A stretch of DNA of 64,000 bases, from assembly GCA_913774665.1 (NCBI GenBank), contig CAJYHN010000013.1:372001-436000 (forward strand). Reading direction: 5' to 3'. The notes beneath the pieces were generated by a model, which saw nothing but the letters and a program-made list of their open reading frames with translations, ran no database searches and was not told the origin of the DNA. This DNA is from an uncultured Microbacterium sp. (lineage in GTDB: Bacteria; Actinomycetota; Actinomycetes; Actinomycetales; Microbacteriaceae). Position numbers and translations under genes: made by a program. This document shows positions 8,049 to 16,300 of the stretch, in pieces; position 1 is the stretch's first letter; every line of letters starts with the position of its first letter.

Positions 8049-8783
8049 TCAGGACCGCGCCATCACCCGCAGATCCACGACGGTCACGGGCGTCTCGCCG
8101 ACGGGCAGGGTCACGAGACGGGGGTTCCAGATGACGAGCGGAGCCCCCGCGTCGATGTGGCACTGGTCCTCCGCCAAGCCCGAGCGCGCGCGGAGGCCGT
8201 GCCGGTTCAGCAGACGCGAGAAGCGCTCCCGCTCGCTCCATCGCCAACCGCGCACCGGACTCACGAGCACCCCCGCCTGCACGCGCGGGAACGACGGGTG
8301 AGCGAACGCGCGCGCATCGCGATGGAACTGCTCGAACGCCGCCTCGCATCCCTCCTCCTCGAGGGCCCGAGTGACCCGACGCACGTCGTGGTCGAGACGC
8401 ACCAGGGCTGCACGCGTCCCCACGCGCATGATGGCCGCGAGCGTCAGGACGAGTCGGGAGTACGGCCCGAGCGTGCTCACCCGACCCCAGGCCACGCCGC
8501 GATGCGGGATCATCCCGTGCGCGCGCAGCCAGCGGTCGAACATCACGTCGAGGTGCGACTCCGATCGACCGCCCGCGAGAAAGCGGGATTCGTCGGCAAG
8601 CCGGGCGGAGACGATCCGAGCGCGTAAGGTCGGAGTCGGGGAACCGGGGTCGGCGAACTCGCGCAGGGCATCGGCGGTCGGCATCTCGTTGAGTCGGGCG
8701 AACCGTGCCACCATCTCGGCGGCGGTCATGCCGTCACGCAATCCCGCTCCGTCCATCGCCACGGCCCGCGCGTCCCACTCCAT
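8049..8783 (-). CDS. Unrecognised 244-residue protein, co-regulated with the flagellar sigma gene
   Basis: I do not recognise this protein. It has no membrane segment or signal peptide and is Arg-rich. The N-terminal part (AEMVARFARLNEMPTADALR) looks helical; the middle holds FDRWLRAHGMIPHRGVAWGR and a long helix (LVRLDHDVRRVTRALEEEGC); the end is beta-like (APLVIWNPRLVTLPVGETPV, then TVVDLRVMA). It starts at an ATG at 8783 with GGAG 9 bases upstream. It is upstream of, and on the same strand as, the sigma gene, and its upstream region shares a block with that gene, so a role in motility or its control is plausible. No function is claimed. Confidence 0.8.
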   Translation of the reverse strand: MEWDARAVAMDGAGLRDGMTAAEMVARFARLNEMPTADALREFADPGSPTPTLRARIVSARLADESRFLAGGRSESHLDVMFDRWLRAHGMIPHRGVAWGRVSTLGPYSRLVLTLAAIMRVGTRAALVRLDHDVRRVTRALEEEGCEAAFEQFHRDARAFAHPSFPRVQAGVLVSPVRGWRWSERERFSRLLNRHGLRARSGLAEDQCHIDAGAPLVIWNPRLVTLPVGETPVTVVDLRVMARS

Positions 8784-8791
8784 TCGCGCCA

Positions 8792-8826
8792 GCTCCTTTT
8801 TTGCACGTTTACGAGTGAACGTAGCA
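8792..8826 (-). promoter_or_regulatory. Shared block with imperfect palindrome upstream of the 244-residue gene
   Basis: On the minus strand: TGCTACGTTCA, CTCGTAAACGTGCAAAAAA, GGAGC. It matches the block at 7926-7963 word for word at most positions. It also holds an imperfect palindrome at 8805-8822 (half sites ACGTTTAC and GTGAACGT, 2-base spacer), which could be an operator. TACGTT could be the -10 box. Confidence 0.5.
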
Positions 8827-8935
8827 CGCTCCGCCTCAGCTGCCGCATCGCGACGGCGAACGGCGCCCGGCTCGCGCTCCGCGCCTCGTCCCCCCGCGTC
8901 GTCGGCCCCGGTGCCCGCGGTGCTACTCTCGCGCC

Positions 8936-10429
8936 ATGTCGCGCGTCTCCGGCGCGGTCGCCCGGCTGCGCAGCTCCGCGCTCGGGGTGACCGCGGGTCT
9001 CATCGGCTGGTTCGTTCTCGTGGAGGTGGCCAGCGGCATCCTCCAGGGGTTCTACATCCCCCTGTTTCCCGAGGTCGTCACGCACCTCGGGATCCGCGAC
9101 GCGGACATCAACTGGTTCGAGGCGGCCCAGCTCCTCGTGTCCGCCCTGGTCCTCCCCGTCCTGGCCAAGCTCGGCGACATGTTCGGGCACAAGCGCATCC
9201 TGCTCTTCTCCGCGCTCGCCACGGCGCTCGCGAGCTGGGCGCTCGTGTTCGCCGATTCGTTCGCCGCCTTCCTCGTCGCGTGGGCCTTCCAGGGCTTCTA
9301 CGTCGTCTGGCTCCCCCTCGAGATCGCCCTGATCTTCGACCGCGGGCGCCGCCGCCAGCACGGAGTGTCCCAGACGCGCCGGGCCGCCGGACTGCTCGTC
9401 GTCGGCCTCCAGGCCGGCGGCATCCTCGGCGCCCTGGCCGCCGGTCGCCTCTTCGCCGCGAGCGGGGGCGACCTGCAGCTCTCTCTGGCGATCCCCGCCA
9501 TCGTGGTGACCCTCATCAGTGTCGCGATCTGGCTCGGGGTGCCCGAGTCCGAGCGCTCGAGCGAACCGCGCCGCCTCGACATCGGCGGCTTCGTCATCCT
9601 CGCCGGCGCCCTGCTGTTGATCACCGGGGCTCTGTCGTTCGTGCGCCTGCCGGCGGGCCCGGGCCCGCTCGTCATCGGCGGCCTCCTGGTGGGCGGCGTG
9701 CTCCTCGTCGCGGTGTTCGTGCGCTATGAGCTGCGCCAGCCCGATCCGGCCATCGACATCCGCATGCTCCGTCGTCCCGAGATGTGGCCCGTGCAGTTCA
9801 CGGCCTTCCTCGTCGGAACCAGCCTGCTCGGGGCGCAGGGGCCGCTCGTCACCTACGCCGGGACGGATCCCTCTCTCGGCTACGGCCTGGGCCTCGATGC
9901 GACGCAGCGCTCGAACGTGGTCGGCGCCTACCTGGTCTCGCTGATCGTCGGCGCCGTGCTCTTCGCCGTCACCTCGCGACGCGCGAGCCCGCGCGTCATG
10001 CTCATCGGGGCCGCGGCGCTCGTCGGTGTCGGATACGCCCTGCTGCTCCCCCTGCACGACGAGCTGTGGCAGGTGCTGCTGAGCCTCGGTGTCGCCGGCC
10101 TCGGCGCGGGTGCCCTGATCGCCGCGATGCCCGCCGCCGCCGCCGCGGCGGCCCCGCGCGGACAGACGGGCGTGGCCTCGGCGATGACCAACACGACCAA
10201 GACGATGGGCGGCACCCTCTCGTCCGCGATCTTCGGCGTGGTGCTGGCCGGGGGCGCGGGCGCGGCGATCGGAACGGCCGCGCCGTTCGCGGGCTACGTC
10301 ACCGTGTGGGTCATCTGCAGCGCGGGCGGTGTGCTCGCCGCCGTGCTGCTGTTCTTCGTCCCCAAGGTCGCGTTCGCGGACGCCGCGGAGGGCGAGGTCG
10401 CCGCCGCCGCGCGCGGAGACGTGGGCTGA
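8936..10429 (+). CDS. MFS transporter, 14-segment drug-exporter type (DHA2-like)
   Basis: Membrane exporter driven by proton exchange; substrate unknown. The 497 residues begin near the first membrane segment (GVTAGLIGWFVLVEVASGIL) and contain the loop 2-3 motif KLGDMFGHKRILLFSALATA (the GxxxDrxGrkr-type motif A). I count about 14 hydrophobic segments, the number typical of the DHA2 group. The C-terminal codons and stop lie in a 51-base direct repeat (10400-10508). It is convergent with the SDR gene that follows, and nothing nearby points to a substrate. Confidence 0.88.
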   Translation: MSRVSGAVARLRSSALGVTAGLIGWFVLVEVASGILQGFYIPLFPEVVTHLGIRDADINWFEAAQLLVSALVLPVLAKLGDMFGHKRILLFSALATALASWALVFADSFAAFLVAWAFQGFYVVWLPLEIALIFDRGRRRQHGVSQTRRAAGLLVVGLQAGGILGALAAGRLFAASGGDLQLSLAIPAIVVTLISVAIWLGVPESERSSEPRRLDIGGFVILAGALLLITGALSFVRLPAGPGPLVIGGLLVGGVLLVAVFVRYELRQPDPAIDIRMLRRPEMWPVQFTAFLVGTSLLGAQGPLVTYAGTDPSLGYGLGLDATQRSNVVGAYLVSLIVGAVLFAVTSRRASPRVMLIGAAALVGVGYALLLPLHDELWQVLLSLGVAGLGAGALIAAMPAAAAAAAPRGQTGVASAMTNTTKTMGGTLSSAIFGVVLAGGAGAAIGTAAPFAGYVTVWVICSAGGVLAAVLLFFVPKVAFADAAEGEVAAAARGDVG

Positions 10430-10508
10430 CCCGCGACCGGTCCGACTGCGGGTCGCTGCCGCCGCCGCGCGCGGAGACGTGGGCTGACCCGCGACCGGTC
10501 CGACTGCG
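10400..10508. repeat. 51-base perfect direct repeat at the end of the MFS gene
   Basis: Bases 10400-10450 recur exactly at 10458-10508, with 7 bases between. The first copy holds the last codons and stop of the MFS gene (GGAGACGTGGGCTGA); the second is a non-coding echo. This looks like a recent slippage or tandem duplication. The second copy lies 33 bases from the end of the convergent SDR gene. Confidence 0.95.
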
Positions 10509-10540
10509 CGCGGAACGACCGCTGCGCGATCACCCCGGGG

Positions 10541-11311
10541 TCAGCGCGTCGTCAGGGGCCCGCGCGCGAGCAGGTGCTGGGCGGACTGAGCCACGGGACG
10601 CAGAGTGACCAGGTCGAGGTTCACGTGGCCGGGTGCATCGAGGGCGTACGCGATGACGTCGGCGACGTCCTCGGCCAGGAGCGGAGCCTCGACGCCCTCG
10701 TACAGCTTGTCGGCGGCATCCTGATCTCCGCCCAGGCGGTTCAGGCTGAACTCCTCGGTGCGCACCATGCCCGGGGCGATCTCGATGACGCGCAGGGGTT
10801 CGCCGTTGAGCTCCTGTCGCAGAGCGTGCACGAGCATCGCCTCGCCCGCCTTGGCCGCGTTGTACCCGCCGCCGCCCGGGTAGGCCGTCTGCGCGGCGGT
10901 CGAGGTGACGAAGAGCAGGTCTGCGTGGCCGCCGGCGTCGGCGGCCGAGCGCAGGAGAGGAAGAAGGGATGCCACGAGCCGCTGCCCCGAGAGCACGTTC
11001 GCCTCGAACATCCACCGCCAGTCCTCGGGGTCGCCGTCCTCGACGCGGTCGCTGCCGCGCGCCCCTCCGGCGACGTGCACGAGCGCGTCGAGTCCGCCGG
11101 TCTCACGCAGCCAGCTCGACAACCCGGCGATGTCGGCGGCGTCGGTCAGGTCGGCCGCGTGCGCGACGATCCCGGTCTCGGCCTCGAGGGCCGCGAGGCG
11201 GTCCGCGCGGCGGGCGACGCCCACGACCTCCCACCCGCGCGAGCGCAAGAGGCGCGCCGTCGCCTCTCCGATACCCGAACTGCCCCCGGTCACCACTGCG
11301 CGTCGTGTCAT
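10541..11311 (-). CDS. Short-chain dehydrogenase/reductase
   Basis: Classical SDR oxidoreductase of 256 residues; substrate unknown. It has the cofactor motif TGGSSGIGEATARLL (residues about 8-22), followed by RRADRL, which favours NADP, the NNAG-equivalent HVAGGA, a catalytic Ser in LFVTSTAAQ, and the YxxxK pair in GGYNAAKAGE. The start is the ATG at 11311; the long open frame in the same register upstream is the antisense of metY. It is divergent from metY across 147 bases. Confidence 0.9.
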   Translation of the reverse strand: MTRRAVVTGGSSGIGEATARLLRSRGWEVVGVARRADRLAALEAETGIVAHAADLTDAADIAGLSSWLRETGGLDALVHVAGGARGSDRVEDGDPEDWRWMFEANVLSGQRLVASLLPLLRSAADAGGHADLLFVTSTAAQTAYPGGGGYNAAKAGEAMLVHALRQELNGEPLRVIEIAPGMVRTEEFSLNRLGGDQDAADKLYEGVEAPLLAEDVADVIAYALDAPGHVNLDLVTLRPVAQSAQHLLARGPLTTR

Positions 11312-11329
11312 GGCATCCACGCTATCGGT

Positions 11330-11393
11330 CCCCTCCGACACCGGGCCCAAGCGCGGTGTTACGGCCCGTGTCCCCACCGGTTGTCGGTGTCGG
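11330..11393 (+). promoter_or_regulatory. Structured leader/operator region upstream of metY
   Basis: The 9-mer CCGACACCG (11335-11343) is matched by its inverted copy CGGTGTCGG (11385-11393), and between them GGGCC pairs with GGCCC (about 11343-11347 with 11363-11367). The 16-mer CCCCTCCGACACCGGG (11330-11345) also occurs exactly before metX (13652-13667). Either a pair of operator half-sites for a methionine-pathway regulator or the closing stem of an RNA leader is possible. I cannot match it to a known SAM riboswitch class by eye. Confidence 0.45.
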
Positions 11394-11458
11394 GGGCGGT
11401 CCCTACGCTCGCAGCAGGCCATGGCGACCGCCCGGCCTGACGAAGCTGAGGAGCAGTC

Positions 11459-12781
11459 ATGTCGGCACCCGAGAACTGGCGTTTCGAGACCAAGCAGATC
11501 CACACGGGCGCGCAGCCCGACCCGGTGACCAAGGCCCGTGCGACCCCGATCTACCAGACCACCTCGTACGTGTTCGACAACGCCGACCACGCCGCGAACC
11601 TGTTCGCGCTGGCCGAGTTCGGCAACATCTACACGCGCATCCAGAACCCCACGCAGGACGTCGTCGAGCAGCGCGTCGCGGGCCTCGAGGGCGGCACCGG
11701 CGCCCTCCTCGTCGCCAGCGGCCAGGCGGCCGAGACCTTCGCCGTCCTCAACATCGCGCAGGCCGGCGACCACATCGTCTCGTCGAGCTCGATCTACGGC
11801 GGCACGTACAACCTCTTCAAGTACACCCTCGCCAAGCTGGGCATCGAGACGACCTTCGTCGAGAACCAGGACGACCCCGAGGAGTGGCGCGCCGCGGTGC
11901 GCCCGAACACCAAGCTGTTCTTCGCCGAGACCATCGGCAACCCCAAGATCAACGTGCTCGACATCCGCTCCGTCGCCGACGTCGCGCACGAGGCGGGCGT
12001 CCCGCTGATCGTCGACAACACGATCGCGACGCCGTACCTCATCCGCCCCTTCGAGCACGGCGCCGACATCATCGTCCATTCGGCGACGAAGTTCCTCGGT
12101 GGGCACGGCACCACCATCGGCGGCGTCATCGTCGACGGCGGCACCTTCCCCTGGTCCGAGAACTCCGAGCGCTTCCCGGGCCTGACGACCCCCGACCCCT
12201 CGTACCACGGCGCTGTCTACACGCAGGCGGTCGGCGACGGCCTCGCCTACATCATCAAGGCGCGCGTGCAGCTGCTGCGCGACCTCGGCGCCTCGATCTC
12301 GCCGCAGAGCGCGTGGCAGCTCATCCAGGGCATCGAGACCCTGTCGCTGCGCATCGAGCGCCACGTGCAGAACGCTCAGGAGATCGCGGAGTGGCTCGAG
12401 TCGCACCCCGACGTCGCGACCGTGAACTACTCGGGTCTGCCGACCTCGCCGTGGTACGCCGCGGCCAACACCTACGCCCCGAAGGGCGTGGGCGCGGTGC
12501 TGTCGTTCGAGCTCAAGGGCGGCGTCGAGGCGGGCCGCGAGTTCGTCAACTCGCTGAGCCTGTTCAGCCACCTCGCCAACATCGGCGACGTGCGCTCGCT
12601 GGTCATCCACCCGGCGTCCACCACGCACTCGCAGCTCACGCCCGAGCAGCAGCTCACCGCCGGCGTGACCCCGGGCCTGGTGCGCCTGTCGGTGGGTCTC
12701 GAGAACATCGACGACCTCACGGCCGACCTCGACCAGGCCCTCGCCGCCGCGCGCCGCCTGTCCGAGGCCGCCCGCGCCTGA
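11459..12781 (+). CDS. metY: O-acetylhomoserine aminocarboxypropyltransferase (sulfhydrylase)
   Basis: PLP enzyme that makes homocysteine (or methionine) from O-acetylhomoserine and sulfide (or methanethiol). The 440 residues show the Cys/Met-metabolism fold: substrate region YTRIQNPTQDVVEQRVAGLE, SASGQ-like cofactor loop LLVASGQAAETFAV, PLP-binding aspartate in IVDNTIATPYLIRPFEHGAD, and Schiff-base lysine in HSATKFLGGHGTTIGG (about residue 209). Length (440 rather than 380-400) supports MetY over MetB/MetC. The ATG at 11459 has GAGGAG upstream. metX, which makes its substrate, lies 900 bases downstream on the same strand. Confidence 0.96.
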   Translation: MSAPENWRFETKQIHTGAQPDPVTKARATPIYQTTSYVFDNADHAANLFALAEFGNIYTRIQNPTQDVVEQRVAGLEGGTGALLVASGQAAETFAVLNIAQAGDHIVSSSSIYGGTYNLFKYTLAKLGIETTFVENQDDPEEWRAAVRPNTKLFFAETIGNPKINVLDIRSVADVAHEAGVPLIVDNTIATPYLIRPFEHGADIIVHSATKFLGGHGTTIGGVIVDGGTFPWSENSERFPGLTTPDPSYHGAVYTQAVGDGLAYIIKARVQLLRDLGASISPQSAWQLIQGIETLSLRIERHVQNAQEIAEWLESHPDVATVNYSGLPTSPWYAAANTYAPKGVGAVLSFELKGGVEAGREFVNSLSLFSHLANIGDVRSLVIHPASTTHSQLTPEQQLTAGVTPGLVRLSVGLENIDDLTADLDQALAAARRLSEAARA

Positions 12782-12792
12782 GTCGCCCCCGC

Positions 12793-12830
12793 CGAACGCC
12801 CCGCCCCGGTCCTCCGGGTCGGGGCGTTCG
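12793..12830 (+). terminator. Terminator after metY
   Basis: An 11-bp stem CGAACGCCCCG / CGGGGCGTTCG (12793-12803 with 12820-12830) directly after the metY stop, with no T-run. It may also serve the SDR gene reading from the other side (ends at 12866). Confidence 0.8.
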
Positions 12831-12865
12831 CGTGTCTCCCGGGTGAATCGCGTGAGGGGCGGACG

Positions 12866-13564
12866 TCAGATCTTCTGCCGCGGGCGCAGGCTCCCCAGGC
12901 CCCCGTCGACGCCGAGCACCTGGCCGGTCATCCAGGCGTTCTCGGGCGCGAGCAGGAACTCCACGGCGCGCGCCACGTCGTCGGGCTCGCCGAGGCGCCC
13001 GAGGGGGTGCATGGCCTCCGACACCTTGCGCGACATGTCGCTCGAGGTGAGCTTCTCGGTCAATCGCGTCTGCACGAGGCCCGGGGCCACGGCGTTCACG
13101 CGCAGCCCGTGCGCCGCGTAGCTCGCCGCCGCCGACAGGGTCAGGCCGATCACCCCGGCCTTCGCCGCGGCGATCCCGTCGTGGTTCGGCAGCCCCGCCA
13201 GCGCCGCCGCCGACGACACCAGCACCACCGCTCCCCCGTCGCGCATGTGCGATCCGGCCGCACGGACGGCGGCGAACGCCGTGGTGAGCGAGGCGGCGAT
13301 GAGCTCGTCGTACTGCTCGCGAGAGGTGAGGTGCGCGGGCTTGAGTAGCATCGAGCCCGCGAACACCGCGATGCCGTCGAGCTCGCCCGCCTCGCCGACG
13401 ACGCGGTCCACGGCGTCGAAGTCGGTGGCATCCAGGGTGAAGTCGGGTTCGATCCGCGAGGAATCCCGCGCGGTGGTCACGACGCGGTGTCCCGCGTCCC
13501 GCAGTCGTTTCGCCGTCGCCTGACCGATGTCGCTCGAGGCCGCAAGGAGGAGGAAGTTCGCCAT
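12866..13564 (-). CDS. Divergent SDR-family protein lacking the catalytic tyrosine
   Basis: A 232-residue Rossmann protein of the SDR family. The cofactor loop is altered (LAASSDIGQATAKRL instead of TGxxxGIG). In the place of the YxxxK pair it has NHDGIAAAKAG, so the lysine is kept but the tyrosine is isoleucine. The rest (NAVAPGLVQTRLTEKL, and the C-terminal GQVLGVDGGLGSLRP) follows the enoyl/ketoacyl-reductase-like SDR pattern. Start is the ATG at 13564; the open frame beyond it is not coding. It sits between metY and metX on the opposite strand, with no obvious link to methionine. It may act on a different chemistry or have a binding role. Confidence 0.88.
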   Translation of the reverse strand: MANFLLLAASSDIGQATAKRLRDAGHRVVTTARDSSRIEPDFTLDATDFDAVDRVVGEAGELDGIAVFAGSMLLKPAHLTSREQYDELIAASLTTAFAAVRAAGSHMRDGGAVVLVSSAAALAGLPNHDGIAAAKAGVIGLTLSAAASYAAHGLRVNAVAPGLVQTRLTEKLTSSDMSRKVSEAMHPLGRLGEPDDVARAVEFLLAPENAWMTGQVLGVDGGLGSLRPRQKI

Positions 13565-13651
13565 GCCGGGATCATGACGACCCCACCCGGGAGGAAGCGG
13601 GATCTTGACAAGCACCGTCGCCGCGCTCCGCGACCGTAACAGTCCGGTCGA

Positions 13652-13667
13652 CCCCTCCGACACCGGG
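13652..13667 (+). promoter_or_regulatory. 16-mer shared with the metY upstream region, before metX
   Basis: CCCCTCCGACACCGGG occurs exactly here and at 11330-11345 before metY. Its end overlaps the GGGGAG ribosome-binding site of metX, so a protein bound here, or RNA paired here, could block initiation. Confidence 0.45.
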
Positions 13668-13680
13668 GAGAATGGATGCC

Positions 13681-14886
13681 ATGGACTGGCAGATCTCCGA
13701 AGACACGGTGCCCTCGGCCCCGGTGACGGAGGCCGACGCCCGCTCCCTCCTCGGCCGGCCCCCCGCGACCGGCGCCTGGCGCGACGGCGACCCGGTCGGC
13801 GACCGCCGCTTCGCCGCGTTCGGGGCGTTCGAGACCGAGAGCGGCGAGTCCCTCCCGGCGTTCCGCCTCGCCTTCGAGACGTGGGGCGAGCTCTCCGCCG
13901 CGAGAGACAACGCGGTCCTGATCCTGCACGCTCTCACCGGCGACAGCCACGTGCGCGGCGCCGCCGGGCCCGGGCACCCCACGGCCGGATGGTGGAGCGA
14001 CCTCGTCGGCCCCGGTGCCGCGATCGACACCGACCGCTTCTTCGTGGTCGCCCCGAACATGCTCGGCGGCTGCCAGGGCTCGACCGGTCCCGCGAGCATC
14101 GCGCCCGACGGGTACGAGTGGGCCTCGCGCTTCCCGTACCTGACGATCCGCGACCAGGTCGCCGCGCAGGCCCTGCTCGCCGATCGCCTCGGCATCGGCA
14201 GCTGGCACGCCGTGGTCGGCGGCTCGATGGGCGGCATGCACGCGATCGAGTGGGCCGTCGGTCACCCCGACCGCGTGGAGCGCGCCGCGATCCTCTCGGC
14301 TCCGCCGATCACGACGGCCGACCAGATCGCGCTGAACTCCGTGCAGATGGACACCGTGCGGGTCGACCCTCGCTTCGCGGGCGGCGAGTACTACGACGCC
14401 GGCGACGGCGACGGGCCGCACCGCGGTCTCGCGCTCGCGCGCCGCATGGCTCTGTTGAACTACCGCAGCCCCACCGAGCTCAACTCGCGCTTCCAGCGGT
14501 CGTGGCAGTCGGGGGTCAGCCCCCTGGGCCGCGGCGGACGCTTCGCGGTGGAGTCGTACCTCGACTTCCACGGCAACAAGTTCACCCGCCGGTTCGACGC
14601 GAACAGCTACCTGACCCTCGTCGAGGCGATGAACTCGCACGACGTCGGCCGCGACCGCGACGGCGTCGAGGACGCCCTCGGCCGCGTCACCGCGACCACC
14701 CTGGTGCTCGGGATCGACAGCGACCGCCTGTTCCCCATCGACGGCCAGCACCGCATCGCCCGCGGGGTCCCGCGCACGCTCGACGGCGACAGCGCGGTCG
14801 TCCTCTCCAGCGACTTCGGTCACGACGGCTTCCTCATCGAGACCGCCGCGGTCGCCGCGCACCTGCGCCGCCTCCTCGCGAGCTGA
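13681..14886 (+). CDS. metX: Homoserine O-acetyltransferase
   Basis: Transfers acetyl from acetyl-CoA to homoserine, the first dedicated step of methionine synthesis. It has the alpha/beta-hydrolase fold of the MetX family: HALTGDSHVRG, the nucleophile elbow VVGGSMGGMHAIEWAV (Ser in GGSMGG, about residue 182), the catalytic Asp in LGIDSDRLFPIDGQ and the His in SDFGHDGFLIE. Two in-frame ATGs exist, at 13672 and 13681. GGGGAG ends at 13670, one base from the first and about 10 from the second, so I use 13681 (401 residues). Confidence 0.94.
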   Translation: MDWQISEDTVPSAPVTEADARSLLGRPPATGAWRDGDPVGDRRFAAFGAFETESGESLPAFRLAFETWGELSAARDNAVLILHALTGDSHVRGAAGPGHPTAGWWSDLVGPGAAIDTDRFFVVAPNMLGGCQGSTGPASIAPDGYEWASRFPYLTIRDQVAAQALLADRLGIGSWHAVVGGSMGGMHAIEWAVGHPDRVERAAILSAPPITTADQIALNSVQMDTVRVDPRFAGGEYYDAGDGDGPHRGLALARRMALLNYRSPTELNSRFQRSWQSGVSPLGRGGRFAVESYLDFHGNKFTRRFDANSYLTLVEAMNSHDVGRDRDGVEDALGRVTATTLVLGIDSDRLFPIDGQHRIARGVPRTLDGDSAVVLSSDFGHDGFLIETAAVAAHLRRLLAS

Positions 14887-14893
14887 GCATTCC

Positions 14894-14919
14894 CGGATGC
14901 CGTGAGCCCGCGGCATCCG
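14894..14919 (+). terminator. Terminator-like hairpin after metX
   Basis: Arms CGGATGCCG (14894-14902) and CGGCATCCG (14911-14919) around an 8-base loop, between the convergent metX and MFS genes. The arms contain the GGATGCC heptamer that is over-represented through the window. Confidence 0.7.
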
Positions 14920-14956
14920 CGAGTCCGGTCGACCCGCGGGCGCGCCCCCGCCCGCC

Positions 14957-16237
14957 TCAGCGCTGCGTCGGGATCGAGCCGGTGATAGCCGTCTGCGCGG
15001 CCTCGGCCGCCGGCATCCGATGCGCGGGGTGACGGCCGGTGCGGTCTTCGACGCGATAGGCGAGCACGGCCACGACCAGTCCGCCGACGGCCAGGGCCGC
15101 CCCCACCCATGCGGGGGCCACGAGTCCCAGCCCCGCGGCGATCGCGAGGCCGCCCAGGAACGCTCCGAGGCTGTTGCCGATGTTGAGCGCCGAGTGGTTG
15201 AGGGCCGCGGCGATGGACTGGTTGTCCTCGGCGACGTCCATCAGCCGCGTCTGGATGGCGGGGCTGAGCGCCGCGCCGCAGAAGGCCACGAGGAACGCGA
15301 ACAGCACCAGGCTCACGATCCACTCGGCGGTCAGGGCGAGACCCACCGATGCCGCGCCCAGGGCGATCAGACCCGTGCACAGCCAGAACCGCAGGTCCTT
15401 GTCGGCGAGGGCTCCTCCGACGATGTTGCCGATCGTCATCCCGATTCCCACGAGCACCAGGACGAGCGACACGGCCCACTCGGGCCGGCCCGCGACGTCG
15501 GTGATCATGGGCGCGATGTAGCTGTACATCGCGAAGAAGCCGCCGAATCCCACGGCGCCGATGCCGAGCGCGAACCACACCTGTCCGAGCCGGAAGACCC
15601 GCAGCTCGTCGCGGAGGCGCCGACCGGGCGTGCCCGGGTGCGTCGGGACGAACAACGCGATGCACAGCGTCGCGAGGGCGAAGATGCCGGCAACGACCGC
15701 GAACGCGGCACGCCACCCGACCTGCTGGCCGAGAAGGGTGCCGAGCGGCACGCCCACGACGTTCGCGATCGTGAGGCCCGTGAGCACGAACGCCACGCCC
15801 TTGGCGCGGTTGCCCGGGCCGAGCACGTCGGCGGCGACGAGCGCGCCGATGCCGAAGTACGCCCCGTGCGGGAGACCGGCGAGGAATCGGGATGCCGCGA
15901 CCAGCTCGAACGTGGGAGCGATGACGGTCAGCAGGGTGAAGAAGGCGAGCGCTGCCGCCAGCACGATCATCACGCGATGCCGCGGGAAGCGCGCGACCGA
16001 CCCGGCGATGGTCGGGGCTCCGACCACGACGCCGAGGGCGTACAGCGAGATGAGCCACCCGGCCTGGGCGATCGCGTCGTCGGGCGACGCGGCGTAGGCG
16101 GTGGGCAGCAGGTCGCGGCCGATGTTGGGCAGCAGGCCCATCACCACGAACTCGGTCATGCCGATGCCGAAACTACCGATGGCGAGAGAAAGGAGCGCCC
16201 GCATCGCCGCACCTCTCGAGGTCGTCGAAGAGGTCAC
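14957..16237 (-). CDS. MFS transporter, AraJ/chloramphenicol-efflux type
   Basis: A 12-segment exporter of 426 residues. The first segment carries IGSFGIGMTEFVVMGLLPNI, the hallmark of the AraJ/Cmx/YdhP group, and LARFPRHRV-like loop residues follow at about 80-88 (VARFPRHRVMIVLAAALAFF). Further group motifs are FLAGLPHGAYFGIGALVAAD and ANVVGVPLGTLLGQQVGWRA. These proteins export sugars, amino-acid derivatives or drugs; the substrate cannot be told. The start is not certain: an ATG 11 codons further in (MRALLSLAIG) fits the group's usual length equally well. Confidence 0.9.
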   Translation of the reverse strand: MTSSTTSRGAAMRALLSLAIGSFGIGMTEFVVMGLLPNIGRDLLPTAYAASPDDAIAQAGWLISLYALGVVVGAPTIAGSVARFPRHRVMIVLAAALAFFTLLTVIAPTFELVAASRFLAGLPHGAYFGIGALVAADVLGPGNRAKGVAFVLTGLTIANVVGVPLGTLLGQQVGWRAAFAVVAGIFALATLCIALFVPTHPGTPGRRLRDELRVFRLGQVWFALGIGAVGFGGFFAMYSYIAPMITDVAGRPEWAVSLVLVLVGIGMTIGNIVGGALADKDLRFWLCTGLIALGAASVGLALTAEWIVSLVLFAFLVAFCGAALSPAIQTRLMDVAEDNQSIAAALNHSALNIGNSLGAFLGGLAIAAGLGLVAPAWVGAALAVGGLVVAVLAYRVEDRTGRHPAHRMPAAEAAQTAITGSIPTQR

Positions 16238-16300
16238 CAGCCGATGGTAGTCGGCGGGGCGCGGTCAGGTCGAATCGTTTCGGAAGCCGGCCTCGGGGGT

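Noticed and set aside
9298-10057. Long open frames antisense to the MFS transporter
   Set aside because: High G+C keeps antisense frames open; these lack a ribosome site and recognisable domains, and the plus-strand gene explains the region.
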